Below the pieces are notes generated by a model. The model saw only the letters and a list, made by a program, of their open reading frames with translations, had not been told where the DNA came from and did no database searches. This document shows, piece after piece, positions 31,716-41,599 of a stretch of DNA of 64,000 nt. Every line of letters starts with the position of its first letter. Positions within the stretch are counted from its first letter, which is position 1. The stretch is taken from contig NZ_JABXOF010000001.1 of assembly GCF_013375155.1 (NCBI RefSeq), positions 496,001 to 560,000 of the forward strand, given 5' to 3'. The position numbers were made by a program, and so were the translations under genes. The DNA comes from Serratia ureilytica. Its GTDB lineage: Bacteria; Pseudomonadota; Gammaproteobacteria; Enterobacterales; Enterobacteriaceae.

Positions 31716-32264
31716 ATGAAGATAAAACCTGACGATAATTGGCGTTGGTATTTTGATGCCGAACACGATCGGCTAATGCTGGATTTAGCTAATGGTATGA
31801 TCTTTCGTTCACGTTTCCCGGCCAAAATGTTAACGCCGGACGCCTTCGATGAATGCGCTTTTTGCGTGGATGACGCCGCCCTTTATTTCACCTATGAAGA
31901 ACAGTGCAAGCAGGTCAAGCTGAGCCATGAACAGCGCGCCGAGCTGGTGTTGAATGCGCTGGTCGCCTACCGCTTCCTGAAACCGCTGATGCCGAAGAGC
32001 TGGCATTTCTCGCAGCAGCACTACCCGTTGCAGCCGAAAAACGGCGAGCTGGCGGCGGTGAAAGTGATGGAAAGCGGCGCGGAAGCGCGCCTGCTGGTGG
32101 TCGAGGCCGGGGATAACGCCAGCCTGTGCCTGCTGGCGCAAAATCAGCTGACGGTCGCCGGCCGCACCATGGTCTTGGGCGACGCCATCAAGGTGATGCA
32201 CGATCGGCTGAAACCTTGCGCGCAGGATGAAAGCGCCGCCCCGGCTTACGACAGGGCGGTATAA
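31716..32264 (+). CDS. zapC: Cell division protein ZapC
   Basis: A 182-residue cytosolic protein (E. coli 180) that binds FtsZ and promotes bundling of protofilaments in the Z-ring. The N-terminus [20 protein letters not shown] and the segment [21 protein letters not shown] match E. coli. ATG 31716 has AAGGA upstream; the in-frame start at 31680 lacks homology. Convergent with ycbX, 6 bp apart, with no obvious terminator. Confidence 0.93.
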   Translation: MKIKPDDNWRWYFDAEHDRLMLDLANGMIFRSRFPAKMLTPDAFDECAFCVDDAALYFTYEEQCKQVKLSHEQRAELVLNALVAYRFLKPLMPKSWHFSQQHYPLQPKNGELAAVKVMESGAEARLLVVEAGDNASLCLLAQNQLTVAGRTMVLGDAIKVMHDRLKPCAQDESAAPAYDRAV

Positions 32265-32270
32265 GGCGGA

Positions 32271-33374
32271 TTACACCAACGTCAAATCAGTTTTCGGGAT
32301 GCAGCTGCAGCACAGGATGGTGCCGTTGTCGCCCAGCGCGCTTTTCTTCAGGGGCGCGACTTCACCGCTCAGCAATGTAATGCGGCAGCTGCCGCAAATC
32401 CCGGCGCGGCACGAGTAAGGCACGCGAATGCCTTGCTGTTCCAGTTGTTCGAGCAGGATCTGCTGGTTATTGCCGGTAAATACCTTTCCTTCATATTCGA
32501 TCGTGACGCTGTGAGCGCTGTCCTGCGGCGCCTGCACGCTCTCCACCACTTTACCTGCGCCATAAGGGCGCGGCGGCTTGGTTGACAAGACTTCCACCGT
32601 ATCGCCCACGCGAATGATGCCGCTGTTGCGCGCGGTCATATTCTGGCCGAAATCGATGTCGCCGTTGTCGGCGGAGCGGAATTTTTGCAGCGTGCTGAGC
32701 GGTTCGCCGCTCGGGTGCTTGCGGCCACGCTCGGTGCTGACGGTGGTGAGCACGCAGCGGCTGCAGGGTTTCACCAGATCGAACATCACATTGCCGACGC
32801 GGATCACCTGCCAGCCGTCTTCAGCCCAGGCGGTAGCGCCGCTCACCACCAGATTGGGGCGGAACTGTTCCAGCTTGATGCTGCCGGGGCAACGCTGCTG
32901 CAGGTCGTTGAATGAAGCTTGGTTAATCAGCAGATAAGGGTAGCCGTCGGCAAACGTCAGCGGGATTTCAGGGTGTTTCTTGACCCGGCGGGTCAGCTCC
33001 GGCCCCAGCCAGCGCAGCTGCACGTCGCGCTGGAAATAGCCGCTCAGCCAGCGGTTGATCTCATCCGGCGCGATCAGCGCGGTGAAATGGTTGCCCCACA
33101 CCTCGGTCGGCTGCGGCGCGGCCGCGAAGTCGCTGAAGCGAATGGCGGCGCTTTCACCGTCCGGCGCGGTCAGAAACAGCCCGTCCGGCAACAGCGCCGG
33201 CGTGAACAACACCATCTGCGGATATTGGCGCGCGGTAATAAAGGTGCCGTCCGGTTCGGTGATCATAAAGTTGCGGTCAAAGGCCAGACCGCTGCTGCCG
33301 ACCTGGGCGTAGGAAAGCTGCAAGCCGCGCAGTGATTTAACCGGATGGACGTAGAGTCTGGAAAGCGTGATCAC
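32271..33374 (-). CDS. ycbX: YcbX, MOSC and 2Fe-2S domain protein (N-hydroxylated base detoxification)
   Basis: A 367-residue protein. Residues about 1-110 are the MOSC N-terminal beta-barrel domain ([10 protein letters not shown]), then a MOSC domain binding molybdenum cofactor ([25 protein letters not shown]). The C-terminal 85 residues form a plant-type ferredoxin domain with Cys ligands in [10 protein letters not shown] and ILCCSC. E. coli YcbX with CysJ reduces 6-N-hydroxylaminopurine. The start codon is GTG 33374, aligned with the E. coli start and preceded by GGAG; no ATG nearby fits better. Confidence 0.94.
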   Translation of the reverse strand: MITLSRLYVHPVKSLRGLQLSYAQVGSSGLAFDRNFMITEPDGTFITARQYPQMVLFTPALLPDGLFLTAPDGESAAIRFSDFAAAPQPTEVWGNHFTALIAPDEINRWLSGYFQRDVQLRWLGPELTRRVKKHPEIPLTFADGYPYLLINQASFNDLQQRCPGSIKLEQFRPNLVVSGATAWAEDGWQVIRVGNVMFDLVKPCSRCVLTTVSTERGRKHPSGEPLSTLQKFRSADNGDIDFGQNMTARNSGIIRVGDTVEVLSTKPPRPYGAGKVVESVQAPQDSAHSVTIEYEGKVFTGNNQQILLEQLEQQGIRVPYSCRAGICGSCRITLLSGEVAPLKKSALGDNGTILCCSCIPKTDLTLV

Positions 33375-33415
33375 CCTTATCTCCGTACGATGATTAAATA
33401 GAAGGGAGCAACTTT

Positions 33416-33443
33416 ATGACAAGCGGTGCGGATTAGCTATAAT
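33416..33443 (+). promoter_or_regulatory. Sigma-70 promoter of rlmKL-uup
   Basis: ATGACA (33416-33421), 16 bases, perfect TATAAT (33438-33443), 34 bp before the rlmKL ATG. It is divergent from ycbX. Confidence 0.75.
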
Positions 33444-33477
33444 GCGCAACAATTTTCTTTTTGGTGATAAGTACGAT

Positions 33478-35604
33478 ATGAACTCTCTGTTTGCCAGCAC
33501 GGCGCGTGGATTGGAAGAACTGTTAAAAAGCGAGCTGGAAACGCTTGGCGCTCACGACTGCAAAGTGGTGCAGGGCGGGGTACATTTTCAGGGTGACGAT
33601 CGTCTTCTGTACCAAAGCCTGCTGTGGAGCCGCCTGGCTTCGCGCATTTTGTTGCCGCTGAACGAATTCCGCGTGCACAGCGACCTGGATCTGTACCTCG
33701 GCGTGCAGGCGATTGACTGGCCGAGCATTTTTGGCGTGGATAAAACCTTCGCCGTGCATTTCAGCGGCGTGAACGAAGAGATCCGCAACAGCCAGTATGG
33801 CGCGCTGAAGGTGAAAGACGCCATCGTTGACAGCTTCACCCGTAAGCTCGACCAACGCCCGACGGTTGCCAAACAGCAGCCGGACATTCGCGTTAACGTC
33901 TTTCTGCAACGCGATATGGCCAGCGTGGCGCTCGATCTGAGCGGCGAAGGCCTGCACCAGCGCGGCTACCGCGATCTCACCGGCCAGGCGCCGTTGAAGG
34001 AAAACCTGGCGGCCGCCATCGTGTTGCGTTCCGGCTGGCAGCCGGGCACGCCGATGCTCGATCCGATGTGCGGCTCCGGCACGCTGTTGATCGAAGCGGC
34101 GATGATCGCTGCCGATCGCGCGCCGGGCCTGCACCGTCAACACTGGGGCTTCAGCGCCTGGAATGGTCACAACGCCGAACTGTGGCGTGAAGTCACCACC
34201 GAAGCGCAGGTGCGCGCGCGTCGCGGCCTGCAGGAAACTACCTCTCGCTTCTTCGGTTCCGATATCGATCGTCGGGTGATTGAGATGGCGCGCGGCAACG
34301 CCCGCCGCGCCGGCGTCGCCGAGCTGATCACCTTCAACGTCGGCGACGTCGCGCGCTTGACCAACCCGCTGCCGGAAGGCCCGCACGGCACGGTGATCAG
34401 CAACCCGCCGTACGGCGAGCGTCTGGAAAGCGAACCGGCGCTGATCGCGCTGCACAACATGCTGGGCCGCGTGATGAAAAGCGCCTTTGGCGGTTGGCAG
34501 CTGTCGCTGTTCAGCGCCTCGCCGGAGCTGTTGAGCTGCCTGCAGCTGCGCGCCGAGCGCCAGTTCAAGGCGAAGAACGGCCCGCTGGAGTGCGTGCAGA
34601 AAAACTATCAGCTGGCGGCAAGCCCGGCCGGCAACGCTACCGGCGGCGTGCAGGTGGCGGAAGATTTCGCCAACCGTCTGCGCAAGAATTTGAAGAAGCT
34701 CGACAAGTGGGCGAAGCAACAAGGCATCGAATGCTACCGCCTGTACGATGCCGATCTGCCAGAATACAACGTCGCGGTGGACCGTTACGGCAGCAAGGTG
34801 GTGGTGCAGGAGTATGCGCCGCCGAAAACCGTCGATGCGCAGAAAGCGCGTCAGCGCCTGTTCGATGTGATCAACGCGACGCTGGCGGTGCTGGAATTGC
34901 CGTCGAATCAGCTGATCCTGAAAACCCGCGAGCGGCAGAAGGGCAAAAACCAGTACGAGAAACTGGCGCAGAAGGGCGAGTTCTTGCTGGTGGAAGAGTA
35001 TAACGCCAAGCTGTGGGTCAACCTGACCGACTATCTCGATACCGGCCTGTTCCTCGATCACCGCATCGCGCGCCGTATGCTGGGCGAGATGAGCGGCGGC
35101 AAGGACTTCCTCAACCTGTTCGCCTATACCGGCACCGCCAGCGTGCATGCCGGGCTGGGCGGCGCGCGCAGCACCACCACGGTGGACATGTCGCGCACCT
35201 ACCTGGAATGGGCGGAGAAGAACCTGCGCGCCAACGGCCTGACCGGCCGCCAGCATCGACTGATCCAGGCCGACTGCCTGTCGTGGCTGAGCAATGCCAA
35301 TGAACAGTTCGACGTGATCTTCATCGATCCGCCGACGTTCTCCAACTCCAAGCGGATGGAGAACACCTTTGACGTGCAGCGCGATCACCTGGCGCTGATG
35401 AAAGATTTGAAACGGTTGCTGCGCCGCAACGGGACCATCATGTTCTCGAACAACAAGCGCGGTTTCCAAATGGATATGGCAGGGCTGAGTGCGCTGGGCC
35501 TGGAGGCGAAAGAGATCACCGCCAAGACGCTGTCGCAGGATTTTGCCCGTAACCGTCAGATCCACAACTGCTGGCTGGTGACTCACGCCGGCGAAGGAAA
35601 ATAA
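33478..35604 (+). CDS. rlmKL: Bifunctional 23S rRNA methyltransferase RlmKL
   Basis: A 708-residue fused enzyme (E. coli 702) that methylates G2445 (N2, RlmL half) and G2069 (N7, RlmK half) of 23S rRNA. A THUMP domain (about residues 45-155) precedes the RlmL Rossmann fold with PMCGSGT (196-202) and catalytic NPPYGE (309-314). The C-terminal RlmK fold has DPPTFSNSK starting at 617. ATG 33478 ([16 protein letters not shown]) matches E. coli; 12 in-frame codons upstream overlap the promoter. uup starts 5 bases after the stop. Confidence 0.97.
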   Translation: MNSLFASTARGLEELLKSELETLGAHDCKVVQGGVHFQGDDRLLYQSLLWSRLASRILLPLNEFRVHSDLDLYLGVQAIDWPSIFGVDKTFAVHFSGVNEEIRNSQYGALKVKDAIVDSFTRKLDQRPTVAKQQPDIRVNVFLQRDMASVALDLSGEGLHQRGYRDLTGQAPLKENLAAAIVLRSGWQPGTPMLDPMCGSGTLLIEAAMIAADRAPGLHRQHWGFSAWNGHNAELWREVTTEAQVRARRGLQETTSRFFGSDIDRRVIEMARGNARRAGVAELITFNVGDVARLTNPLPEGPHGTVISNPPYGERLESEPALIALHNMLGRVMKSAFGGWQLSLFSASPELLSCLQLRAERQFKAKNGPLECVQKNYQLAASPAGNATGGVQVAEDFANRLRKNLKKLDKWAKQQGIECYRLYDADLPEYNVAVDRYGSKVVVQEYAPPKTVDAQKARQRLFDVINATLAVLELPSNQLILKTRERQKGKNQYEKLAQKGEFLLVEEYNAKLWVNLTDYLDTGLFLDHRIARRMLGEMSGGKDFLNLFAYTGTASVHAGLGGARSTTTVDMSRTYLEWAEKNLRANGLTGRQHRLIQADCLSWLSNANEQFDVIFIDPPTFSNSKRMENTFDVQRDHLALMKDLKRLLRRNGTIMFSNNKRGFQMDMAGLSALGLEAKEITAKTLSQDFARNRQIHNCWLVTHAGEGK

Positions 35605-35609
35605 TTACT

Positions 35610-37514
35610 ATGTCGTTAATCAGCATGTCCGGCGCCTGGCTCTCTTTCAGCGATGCGCCATTGTTAGACAACACCGAAATTCATATCGAAGACAACGAGC
35701 GCGTGTGTCTGGTCGGGCGCAACGGCGCCGGCAAATCCACGCTGCTGAAAATCCTCGGCAAAGAGATCCCGCTGGACGACGGCCGGGTGATCTACGAACA
35801 GGATCTGATCGTGGCGCGTCTGCAACAGGATCCGCCGCGCAATATCGGCGGCAGCGTGTTCGATTTCGTGGCGGAAGGCGTCGCGGAGCAGGCGGAACAC
35901 CTGAAGGCCTATCACGCGATCTCTCACCTGGTGGAAAGCGATCCGAGCGAGAAAAACCTGGCGCGCATGGCGCAAATCATGGAGATCCTCGATCACCAGG
36001 GGCTGTGGCAGCTCGACAGCCGCATCAGCGAAGTGCTGCTGCAGCTGGGGCTGAACGGCGACGCCGAGCTTTCCTCGCTGTCCGGCGGCTGGCTGCGCAA
36101 AGCGGCGCTGGGCCGCGCGCTGGTGAGCTCGCCGCGCGTGTTGTTGCTCGACGAACCGACCAACCACCTGGATATCGAAACCATCGACTGGCTGGAAGGC
36201 TTCCTGAAAGAGTTCGACGGCAGCATCGTCTTCATCTCGCACGACCGTTCGTTTATCCGCAACATGGCGACGCGCATCGTCGATCTGGATCGCGGCAAGC
36301 TGGTTTCCTGGCCGGGTAACTACGATCTGTACCTGCAGAGCAAAGAAGAAGCGCTGCGGGTGGAAGAGCTGCAAAACGCCGAGTTCGACCGCAAGCTGGC
36401 GCAGGAAGAGGTCTGGATCCGTCAGGGCATCAAGGCGCGCCGCACCCGCAACGAGGGCCGCGTGCGCGCGCTGAAGGCGCTGCGCGTCGAGCGTTCAGAG
36501 CGCCGTGAAGTGATGGGCACCGCCAAGATGCAGGTGGAAGAGGCGACCCGCTCCGGCAAAATCGTATTCGAGCTGGAAGACGTCAATTATCAGGTTGGCG
36601 AAAAGGTGCTGGTACGCGGTTTCTCCGCCCAGGTGCAGCGCGGCGACAAGATTGCGTTGGTGGGGCCGAACGGCTGCGGCAAAACCACGCTGCTGAAACT
36701 GATGCTCGGTCAGCTGAAAGCCGACAGCGGCCGCGTGCACTGCGGCACCAAGCTGGAAGTGGCCTATTTCGACCAGCACCGCGCCGATCTCGATCCAGAG
36801 CGCACGGTGATGGACAACCTGGCGGAAGGCAAGCAGGAAGTGATGGTCAACGGCCGTCCTCGCCACGTGCTGGGCTACCTGCAGGACTTCCTGTTCCACC
36901 CGAAACGCGCGATGACGCCGGTGAAGGCGCTGTCGGGCGGTGAGCGTAACCGCTTGCTGTTGGCTAAGCTGTTTCTGAAACCGAGCAATCTGCTGATCCT
37001 CGATGAACCAACCAACGATCTCGACGTCGAAACGCTGGAGCTGCTGGAAGAGCTGATCGACGGCTATCAGGGCACTGTGTTGCTGGTCAGTCACGATCGT
37101 CAGTTCGTTGACAACTCGGTGACCGAGTGCTGGATCTTCGAAGGCAATGGCGTGATCAACGCCTTCGTCGGCGGTTACTACGATGCGCATCACCAGCGCG
37201 CGACAGCGAAACCGATTCGTCAGGCGGCGCCGAGCGCGAGCAAACCGGCGGCGGAGAAAAAGGCCGAACAGCCGAAGAAAGCGACGGCCAAGCTGAGTTA
37301 CAACCTGCTGCGCGAACTGGAACAGCTGCCGCAGCGGCTCGAACAGCTGGAAGCGGAAATCGAAGCGCTGCAGGCGCAGATGAGCGATGCCGACTTCTTC
37401 ACGCGGCCGCACAGCGAAACGCAAGAAGTGCTGACGGCGTTGGCTAACGCCGAGCAGGCGCTCGAGCAGGCCTTCGCCCGCTGGGAAGAGCTGGAAGCGA
37501 TGAAAAACGGCTGA
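35610..37514 (+). CDS. uup: ABC-F ATPase Uup
   Basis: A 634-residue cytosolic ABC-F protein (E. coli 635) with two ATPase domains: Walker A GRNGAGKSTLLKILG and signature LSGGWLRKAALGRAL, then GPNGCGKTTLLKLML and LSGGERNRLLLAKLF. A charged linker joins them, and a C-terminal coiled-coil domain (about 555-634) binds DNA in E. coli. Uup acts on ribosomes or branched DNA intermediates and reduces precise transposon excision. The ribosome site GAAGGAAA is inside the rlmKL end, so the two are coupled. Confidence 0.96.
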   Translation: MSLISMSGAWLSFSDAPLLDNTEIHIEDNERVCLVGRNGAGKSTLLKILGKEIPLDDGRVIYEQDLIVARLQQDPPRNIGGSVFDFVAEGVAEQAEHLKAYHAISHLVESDPSEKNLARMAQIMEILDHQGLWQLDSRISEVLLQLGLNGDAELSSLSGGWLRKAALGRALVSSPRVLLLDEPTNHLDIETIDWLEGFLKEFDGSIVFISHDRSFIRNMATRIVDLDRGKLVSWPGNYDLYLQSKEEALRVEELQNAEFDRKLAQEEVWIRQGIKARRTRNEGRVRALKALRVERSERREVMGTAKMQVEEATRSGKIVFELEDVNYQVGEKVLVRGFSAQVQRGDKIALVGPNGCGKTTLLKLMLGQLKADSGRVHCGTKLEVAYFDQHRADLDPERTVMDNLAEGKQEVMVNGRPRHVLGYLQDFLFHPKRAMTPVKALSGGERNRLLLAKLFLKPSNLLILDEPTNDLDVETLELLEELIDGYQGTVLLVSHDRQFVDNSVTECWIFEGNGVINAFVGGYYDAHHQRATAKPIRQAAPSASKPAAEKKAEQPKKATAKLSYNLLRELEQLPQRLEQLEAEIEALQAQMSDADFFTRPHSETQEVLTALANAEQALEQAFARWEELEAMKNG

Positions 37515-37520
37515 CCGTTG

Positions 37521-37554
37521 CGATACCGCCCGCGCGCTGCTGCGGGCGGTATCG
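37521..37554 (+). terminator. Long hairpin between uup and pqiA
   Basis: 13-bp perfect stem CGATACCGCCCGC / GCGGGCGGTATCG, 8-base loop, no T-run. Possible attenuator or 3'-end stabiliser rather than a full terminator, since pqiA follows at once. Confidence 0.5.
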
Positions 37555-37587
37555 ACGTGCCGGTGAGCAACGTTATTTAGGAGGAAT

Positions 37588-38904
37588 ATGGTGTGTTCCC
37601 ACAACAATCATCAGCAGCATAGTCATTCCGCACCCTCGGCGGCGCAGCAGGATAACCTGATGCTGTGCCCGCAGTGCGACATGCTGGTGGCGCTGCCGCC
37701 GCTGGCCTATGGCAGCAAAGCGGTATGCCCGCGCTGCAAAACCACGCTCAGCGCCCGCTGGGACGAGCCGCGCAAGCGGCCGATCGGTTACGCGCTCAGC
37801 GCCTTGTTCATGCTGGTGCTGGCCAACATTTTCCCGTTTATCAACATGCGCGTCGCCGGCCTCGGCAACGAAATCCGGCTGATCCAAATCCCGGAAGTCA
37901 TGGTGGCGGAAGACTACGCCAGCATGGCCACCTTGTTTATGGTGTTCGTGCAGCTGATCCCGGCGTTTTGCATGGTGGCGATCATCCTGCTGTGCGCCAG
38001 GGTGCGCTTGCCGCTGGGTCTCAAAGAGTGGATGGCCCGGGTGCTGTTCCAGTTCAAGACCTGGTGCATGGTGGAAATTTTCCTCGCCGGGGTGCTGGTC
38101 AGCTTCGTCAAGCTGATGGCCTACGGCGACATCGGCATCGGCAGCAGCTTCGTGCCTTACTGCCTGTTCTGTCTGCTGCAGGTGCGCGCTTTCCAGTGCG
38201 TGGATCGGCGCTGGCTGTGGCAGGATATCGAACCGGCGCCGCGGCTTAATCGCCCGCTGACGGTGGGGCGCACCGGCATGCGCCAGGGCGTGCGCTCCTG
38301 CGCGTGCTGCACGGCGATCCTGCCGGCCGATCAGGTGCGCTGCCCGCGCTGCCACACCAAGGGCTACGTGCGTCGCCGCCACAGCCTGCAGTGGACGCTG
38401 GCGCTGCTGGTGACCTCTGTCATGCTGTATATTCCGGCCAACCTGATGCCCATCATGGTGACCGAGGCGCTGGGTAACAAGATGAATTCCACCATCATGG
38501 CGGGGGTGATCCTGCTGTGGGGGGACGGCTCTTATCCGGTAGCGATGGTGATTTTCATCGCCAGTATCATGGTGCCGTCGCTGAAAATGTTGGCGATCGG
38601 TTGGCTGTGCTGGGATGCGAACGGCAGGAAGAAACCGCGCGCCGACAGCGAGCGTATGCATCTGATTTATGAAGTGGTCGAATTCGTTGGTCGTTGGTCA
38701 ATGATCGACGTGTTTGTGATCGCCGTGTTGTCGGCGTTGGTGCGAATGGGGCAGTTGATGAGCATTTATCCCGCGACGGGCGCCGTGCTGTTCGCGCTGG
38801 TGGTGATCCTCACCATGTTCGCCGCCATGACATTTGATCCCCGGCTGACCTGGGATCGCGCAAGTGAAACAATAAACAAGGAGCCGCAAGGTGACGGAAA
38901 ATAA
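37588..38904 (+). CDS. pqiA: Membrane integrity protein PqiA
   Basis: A 438-residue inner-membrane protein with two PqiA domains. Each has a cytoplasmic zinc-ribbon pair (CPQC 27-30 with CPRC 47-50; RSCACC with VRCPRC about residue 235-255) followed by four transmembrane helices. PqiA partners the MCE protein PqiB in inner-to-outer membrane lipid transport and contributes to envelope integrity under stress. Strong ribosome site TAGGAGGA before ATG 37588. Paraquat/SoxRS induction is known for E. coli pqiAB; no SoxS box is claimed here. Confidence 0.95.
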   Translation: MVCSHNNHQQHSHSAPSAAQQDNLMLCPQCDMLVALPPLAYGSKAVCPRCKTTLSARWDEPRKRPIGYALSALFMLVLANIFPFINMRVAGLGNEIRLIQIPEVMVAEDYASMATLFMVFVQLIPAFCMVAIILLCARVRLPLGLKEWMARVLFQFKTWCMVEIFLAGVLVSFVKLMAYGDIGIGSSFVPYCLFCLLQVRAFQCVDRRWLWQDIEPAPRLNRPLTVGRTGMRQGVRSCACCTAILPADQVRCPRCHTKGYVRRRHSLQWTLALLVTSVMLYIPANLMPIMVTEALGNKMNSTIMAGVILLWGDGSYPVAMVIFIASIMVPSLKMLAIGWLCWDANGRKKPRADSERMHLIYEVVEFVGRWSMIDVFVIAVLSALVRMGQLMSIYPATGAVLFALVVILTMFAAMTFDPRLTWDRASETINKEPQGDGK

Positions 38905-40537
38905 TCATAGCGTCGCGGACGTCGAGAAGATCAAACGCTGGTCGCCGGTGTGGATCATTCCCATCGTGACCGCGCTGATCGGCGCCTGGATCCTGTTTTA
39001 CCACTTCAGCCATCAGGGGCCGGTGGTGACGCTGGTGACCACGACGGCGGAAGGGCTGGAAGCGGGTAAAACCAAAATCAAAAGCCGCAGCGTTGACGTC
39101 GGCGTGGTGGAAACCGTCACGCTGAGCGATGACCTGAGCAAGGTGATGGTGCAGGCGCGTCTCAATTCCGGCATGGAGAAATTGCTGCGCCAGGATTCCG
39201 CCTTCTGGGTGGTGAAGCCGCAGATCGGCCGTGAAGGCGTCTCCGGGCTGGGCACGCTGCTCTCCGGCGCCTATATCGAACTGCAGCCGGGCAACAAAGG
39301 CAAAGACGGCAAAGACAACTATCAGCTTCTCGATGCGCCGCCGCTGGCTTCCCCGGACGCCAAAGGGTTGCGCATCGTGCTGGACAGCGAGAAGTCAGGC
39401 CAGCTCAACGCCGGCGATCCGGTGCTGTTCCGCGGCTATCGCGTCGGGTCGGTGGAAACCAGCTACTTCGATCCTAAAGAGCGCGCCATGCGCTATCAGC
39501 TGTTCATCACTGCGCCTTACGATCAGTTGGTCACCACCAACGTGCGCTTCTGGAAAGACAGCGGCGTGGCGTTTGACATGTCGGCACAGGGCATGCGGGT
39601 GGAGATGGGCTCGTTGACCACGCTGTTCAGCGGCGGCGTCAGCTTCGATGTGCCGGACGGCTGGGATCGCGGCGAACAGGCGAAAGAAAAGGCGGAGTAC
39701 CGGCTGTTCGACAACCAGCGCAGCACGCAGGATTCGCTGTATACCGTGCATAAAGACTACCTGCTGTTCTTCTCCGATTCGGTACGCGGCCTGCAGCCGG
39801 GCGCGCCGGTCGAGTTCCGCGGCATCCGTCTGGGGACGGTGGCGCAGGTGCCGTTCTATAAAGACGGCATGGCGCAGCGTCTGGATAACGACTACCGCAT
39901 TCCGGTGCTGATCCGCATCGAGCCGGATCGCTTCCAGAAACAGCTGGGCGGCAACTTCGATATTGAAGGGCACTTGAAAGATGCGGAATCCCGCGGCATG
40001 CGCGCCTCGATGAAGTCCGCCAACCTGCTGACCGGTTCGCTGTACATCGATCTCGACTTCTATCCGCAGGAGAAACCGTGGAAAGGGCCGCGCGAGCTGT
40101 TCGGTTATCCGCTGATGCCGACCACCAGCGGCGGTCTGGCGCAGATCCAGCAGAAGCTGATGCAGACGTTGGATAAGATTAATTCGATGCCGATCAATCC
40201 GATGATCAGCGAAGCGACCAAGACGCTGGCGGAAAGCCAGAAAACCATGAAGTCGACGCAGCAGACCATGAAGTCGTTGAACGACATCATCGCCAGCAAA
40301 GAGATGCAGGCGCTGCCGCAGGACATGCAGAAAACGCTGCTGGAGCTGAACCGCAGCATGAAAGGGTTCCAGCCTGGTTCACCGGCTTACAACAAGATGG
40401 TGGGCGACATGCAGCGCCTCGATCAGGTCTTGCGTGAGCTGCAACCGGTGTTACGCACCCTAAATGAGAAGAGCAACGCGCTGGTGTTTGAAGCCGCCGG
40501 CAGCAATGACCCTCAGCCGAAGAAGGCCACGAAATGA
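38891..40537 (+). CDS. pqiB: MCE-family intermembrane transport protein PqiB
   Basis: A 548-residue protein (E. coli 546). One N-terminal transmembrane helix (WIIPIVTALIGAWILFYHF, about 17-35) anchors three MCE domains (about 45-135, 160-265 and 290-395). A long C-terminal alpha-helical region (about 420-530) forms the needle that spans the periplasm. GTG 38891 is the start, with AAGGAG upstream inside pqiA; the genes overlap by 14 bases. pqiC overlaps its end by 4. Confidence 0.96.
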   Translation: MTENNHSVADVEKIKRWSPVWIIPIVTALIGAWILFYHFSHQGPVVTLVTTTAEGLEAGKTKIKSRSVDVGVVETVTLSDDLSKVMVQARLNSGMEKLLRQDSAFWVVKPQIGREGVSGLGTLLSGAYIELQPGNKGKDGKDNYQLLDAPPLASPDAKGLRIVLDSEKSGQLNAGDPVLFRGYRVGSVETSYFDPKERAMRYQLFITAPYDQLVTTNVRFWKDSGVAFDMSAQGMRVEMGSLTTLFSGGVSFDVPDGWDRGEQAKEKAEYRLFDNQRSTQDSLYTVHKDYLLFFSDSVRGLQPGAPVEFRGIRLGTVAQVPFYKDGMAQRLDNDYRIPVLIRIEPDRFQKQLGGNFDIEGHLKDAESRGMRASMKSANLLTGSLYIDLDFYPQEKPWKGPRELFGYPLMPTTSGGLAQIQQKLMQTLDKINSMPINPMISEATKTLAESQKTMKSTQQTMKSLNDIIASKEMQALPQDMQKTLLELNRSMKGFQPGSPAYNKMVGDMQRLDQVLRELQPVLRTLNEKSNALVFEAAGSNDPQPKKATK

Positions 40538-41094
40538 TGAAATGGATCCCGGTAGCCCTGGCGCTGTTGCTCAGCGCCTGCAGCAGTTCGCCACAGAAGA
40601 CTTACTATCAGTTGCCGGCGCTGGGCGCGCCGGCCGCGGCCGGCAGCAGCGGCGCCTCCACGCGCCAGCTGTGGCTGGAGCACGTGAGCGTGGCGGATTA
40701 TCTGGCGCAGAGCGGCGTGGTGTATCAGACCAACGACGTGCAGTATGTGATAGCCCAGAACAACCTGTGGGCCAGCCCGCTCGATCAGCAGCTGCAGCAA
40801 ACGCTGGTCACCAACCTGAGCAGCGCGCTGCCGGGGTGGGTGGTCTCTTCGCAGCCGATGAGCAGCGATCAGGATGTGCTGAACGTGACCATCAGCGGCT
40901 TCCACGGTCGCTTTGACGGGAAAGCGATCATTCGCGGCGAGTGGGTGCTGAACCGCCAGGGGCGTTTGATCAAAAGGCCTTTCAGCCTGGAGCTGAAACA
41001 GGGTGAAGACGGCTATGATGCCCTGGTGCGCACGCTGGCGCAGGGGTGGCAGCAGGAAGCCCAGGCTATCGCAGCACAGATGGGCGGCATTTAG
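40534..41094 (+). CDS. pqiC: PqiC outer-membrane lipoprotein (YmbA)
   Basis: A 186-residue lipoprotein of the DUF330 / ABC-transport-auxiliary family. The signal peptide ends in a lipobox LLSAC, with lipidated Cys16 followed by Ser (outer-membrane sorting). It docks the PqiB needle at the outer membrane. The start codons ATG 40534 and 40537 are adjacent; the first overlaps the pqiB stop. A hairpin terminator follows. Confidence 0.94.
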   Translation: MMKWIPVALALLLSACSSSPQKTYYQLPALGAPAAAGSSGASTRQLWLEHVSVADYLAQSGVVYQTNDVQYVIAQNNLWASPLDQQLQQTLVTNLSSALPGWVVSSQPMSSDQDVLNVTISGFHGRFDGKAIIRGEWVLNRQGRLIKRPFSLELKQGEDGYDALVRTLAQGWQQEAQAIAAQMGGI

Positions 41095-41118
41095 TCATAA
41101 TTTGGTCTAAAATCGTCT

Positions 41119-41168
41119 AATCCCTGTCGGCGTGAAAAGTCGTTTTTTCTCGCTGGCAGGGATTTCTA
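41119..41168 (+). terminator. Terminator of pqiABC
   Basis: AATCCCTG ... CAGGGATT, extended inward by six pairs including G-U, around an 18-base loop, then TTTCTATTT. It lies 25 bases past pqiC. Confidence 0.6.
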
Positions 41169-41364
41169 TTTAATTTCAATTGGTTAACTCCTTCCTCTGC
41201 AGATCAGCCACTTAGCATTTTCCTCGGGCGTAGCTCACAAATATGACATTGGCGTGAATTTTGCGCATTGATCTTCTCTTCTTTTAGCGCTATTGATTAC
41301 TCGTGGCTGCGCAAAAAGCAGCCATTGTTTTCTTTCCACCAGACCAAAATGAGGGAAACGAGGC

Positions 41365-41535
41365 ATGAAGAGACAGAAACGCGATCGTCTGGAAAGGGCG
41401 CATTCGAGAGGGTATCAGGCAGGTATTTTAGGGCGTTCCAGGGAACATTGTCCCTACCAATCATCAGTGGACGCCCGGTCTCAATGGCTGGGAGGTTGGC
41501 GAGAAGCCATGGAAGACAGGGCTGTGACCGCTTAA
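41365..41535 (+). CDS. rmf: Ribosome modulation factor
   Basis: A 56-residue basic protein read directly from the sequence: it begins MKRQKRDRLERAHSRGYQAG and contains QWLGGWREAM near the end, matching E. coli Rmf (55). Rmf converts 70S ribosomes into inactive 100S dimers in stationary phase by binding near the 3' end of 16S rRNA. ATG 41365 has GAAACGAGG upstream, and TAA is at 41533-41535. It is monocistronic, with about 270 bp upstream and a strong terminator after. E. coli rmf is induced by ppGpp and CRP; no clear CRP site was found here. Confidence 0.97.
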   Translation: MKRQKRDRLERAHSRGYQAGILGRSREHCPYQSSVDARSQWLGGWREAMEDRAVTA

Positions 41536-41562
41536 GCGGCTCCCTGTCAAATAAAAGGAATA

Positions 41563-41589
41563 ACCTCCGCCCCTTGGCGGAGGTTTTTG
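41563..41589 (+). terminator. Rho-independent terminator of rmf
   Basis: Stem ACCTCCGCC / GGCGGAGGT, loop CCTT, then TTTTTG. It lies 27 bases past the rmf stop and also faces the end of the convergent fabF-like gene. Confidence 0.92.
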
Positions 41590-41599
41590 TTTCAGGCGC

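Noticed and set aside
33523-35586. A 687-codon frame antisense to rlmKL, and similar long antisense frames in pepN and uup.
   Set aside because: These are shadows of GC-rich coding strands. The sense genes are full length with intact motifs, and the antisense products have no recognisable features.
41221-41260. Possible CRP site upstream of rmf.
   Set aside because: TCACA-like and TGACA-like bases occur, but not in the TGTGA-N6-TCACA arrangement.
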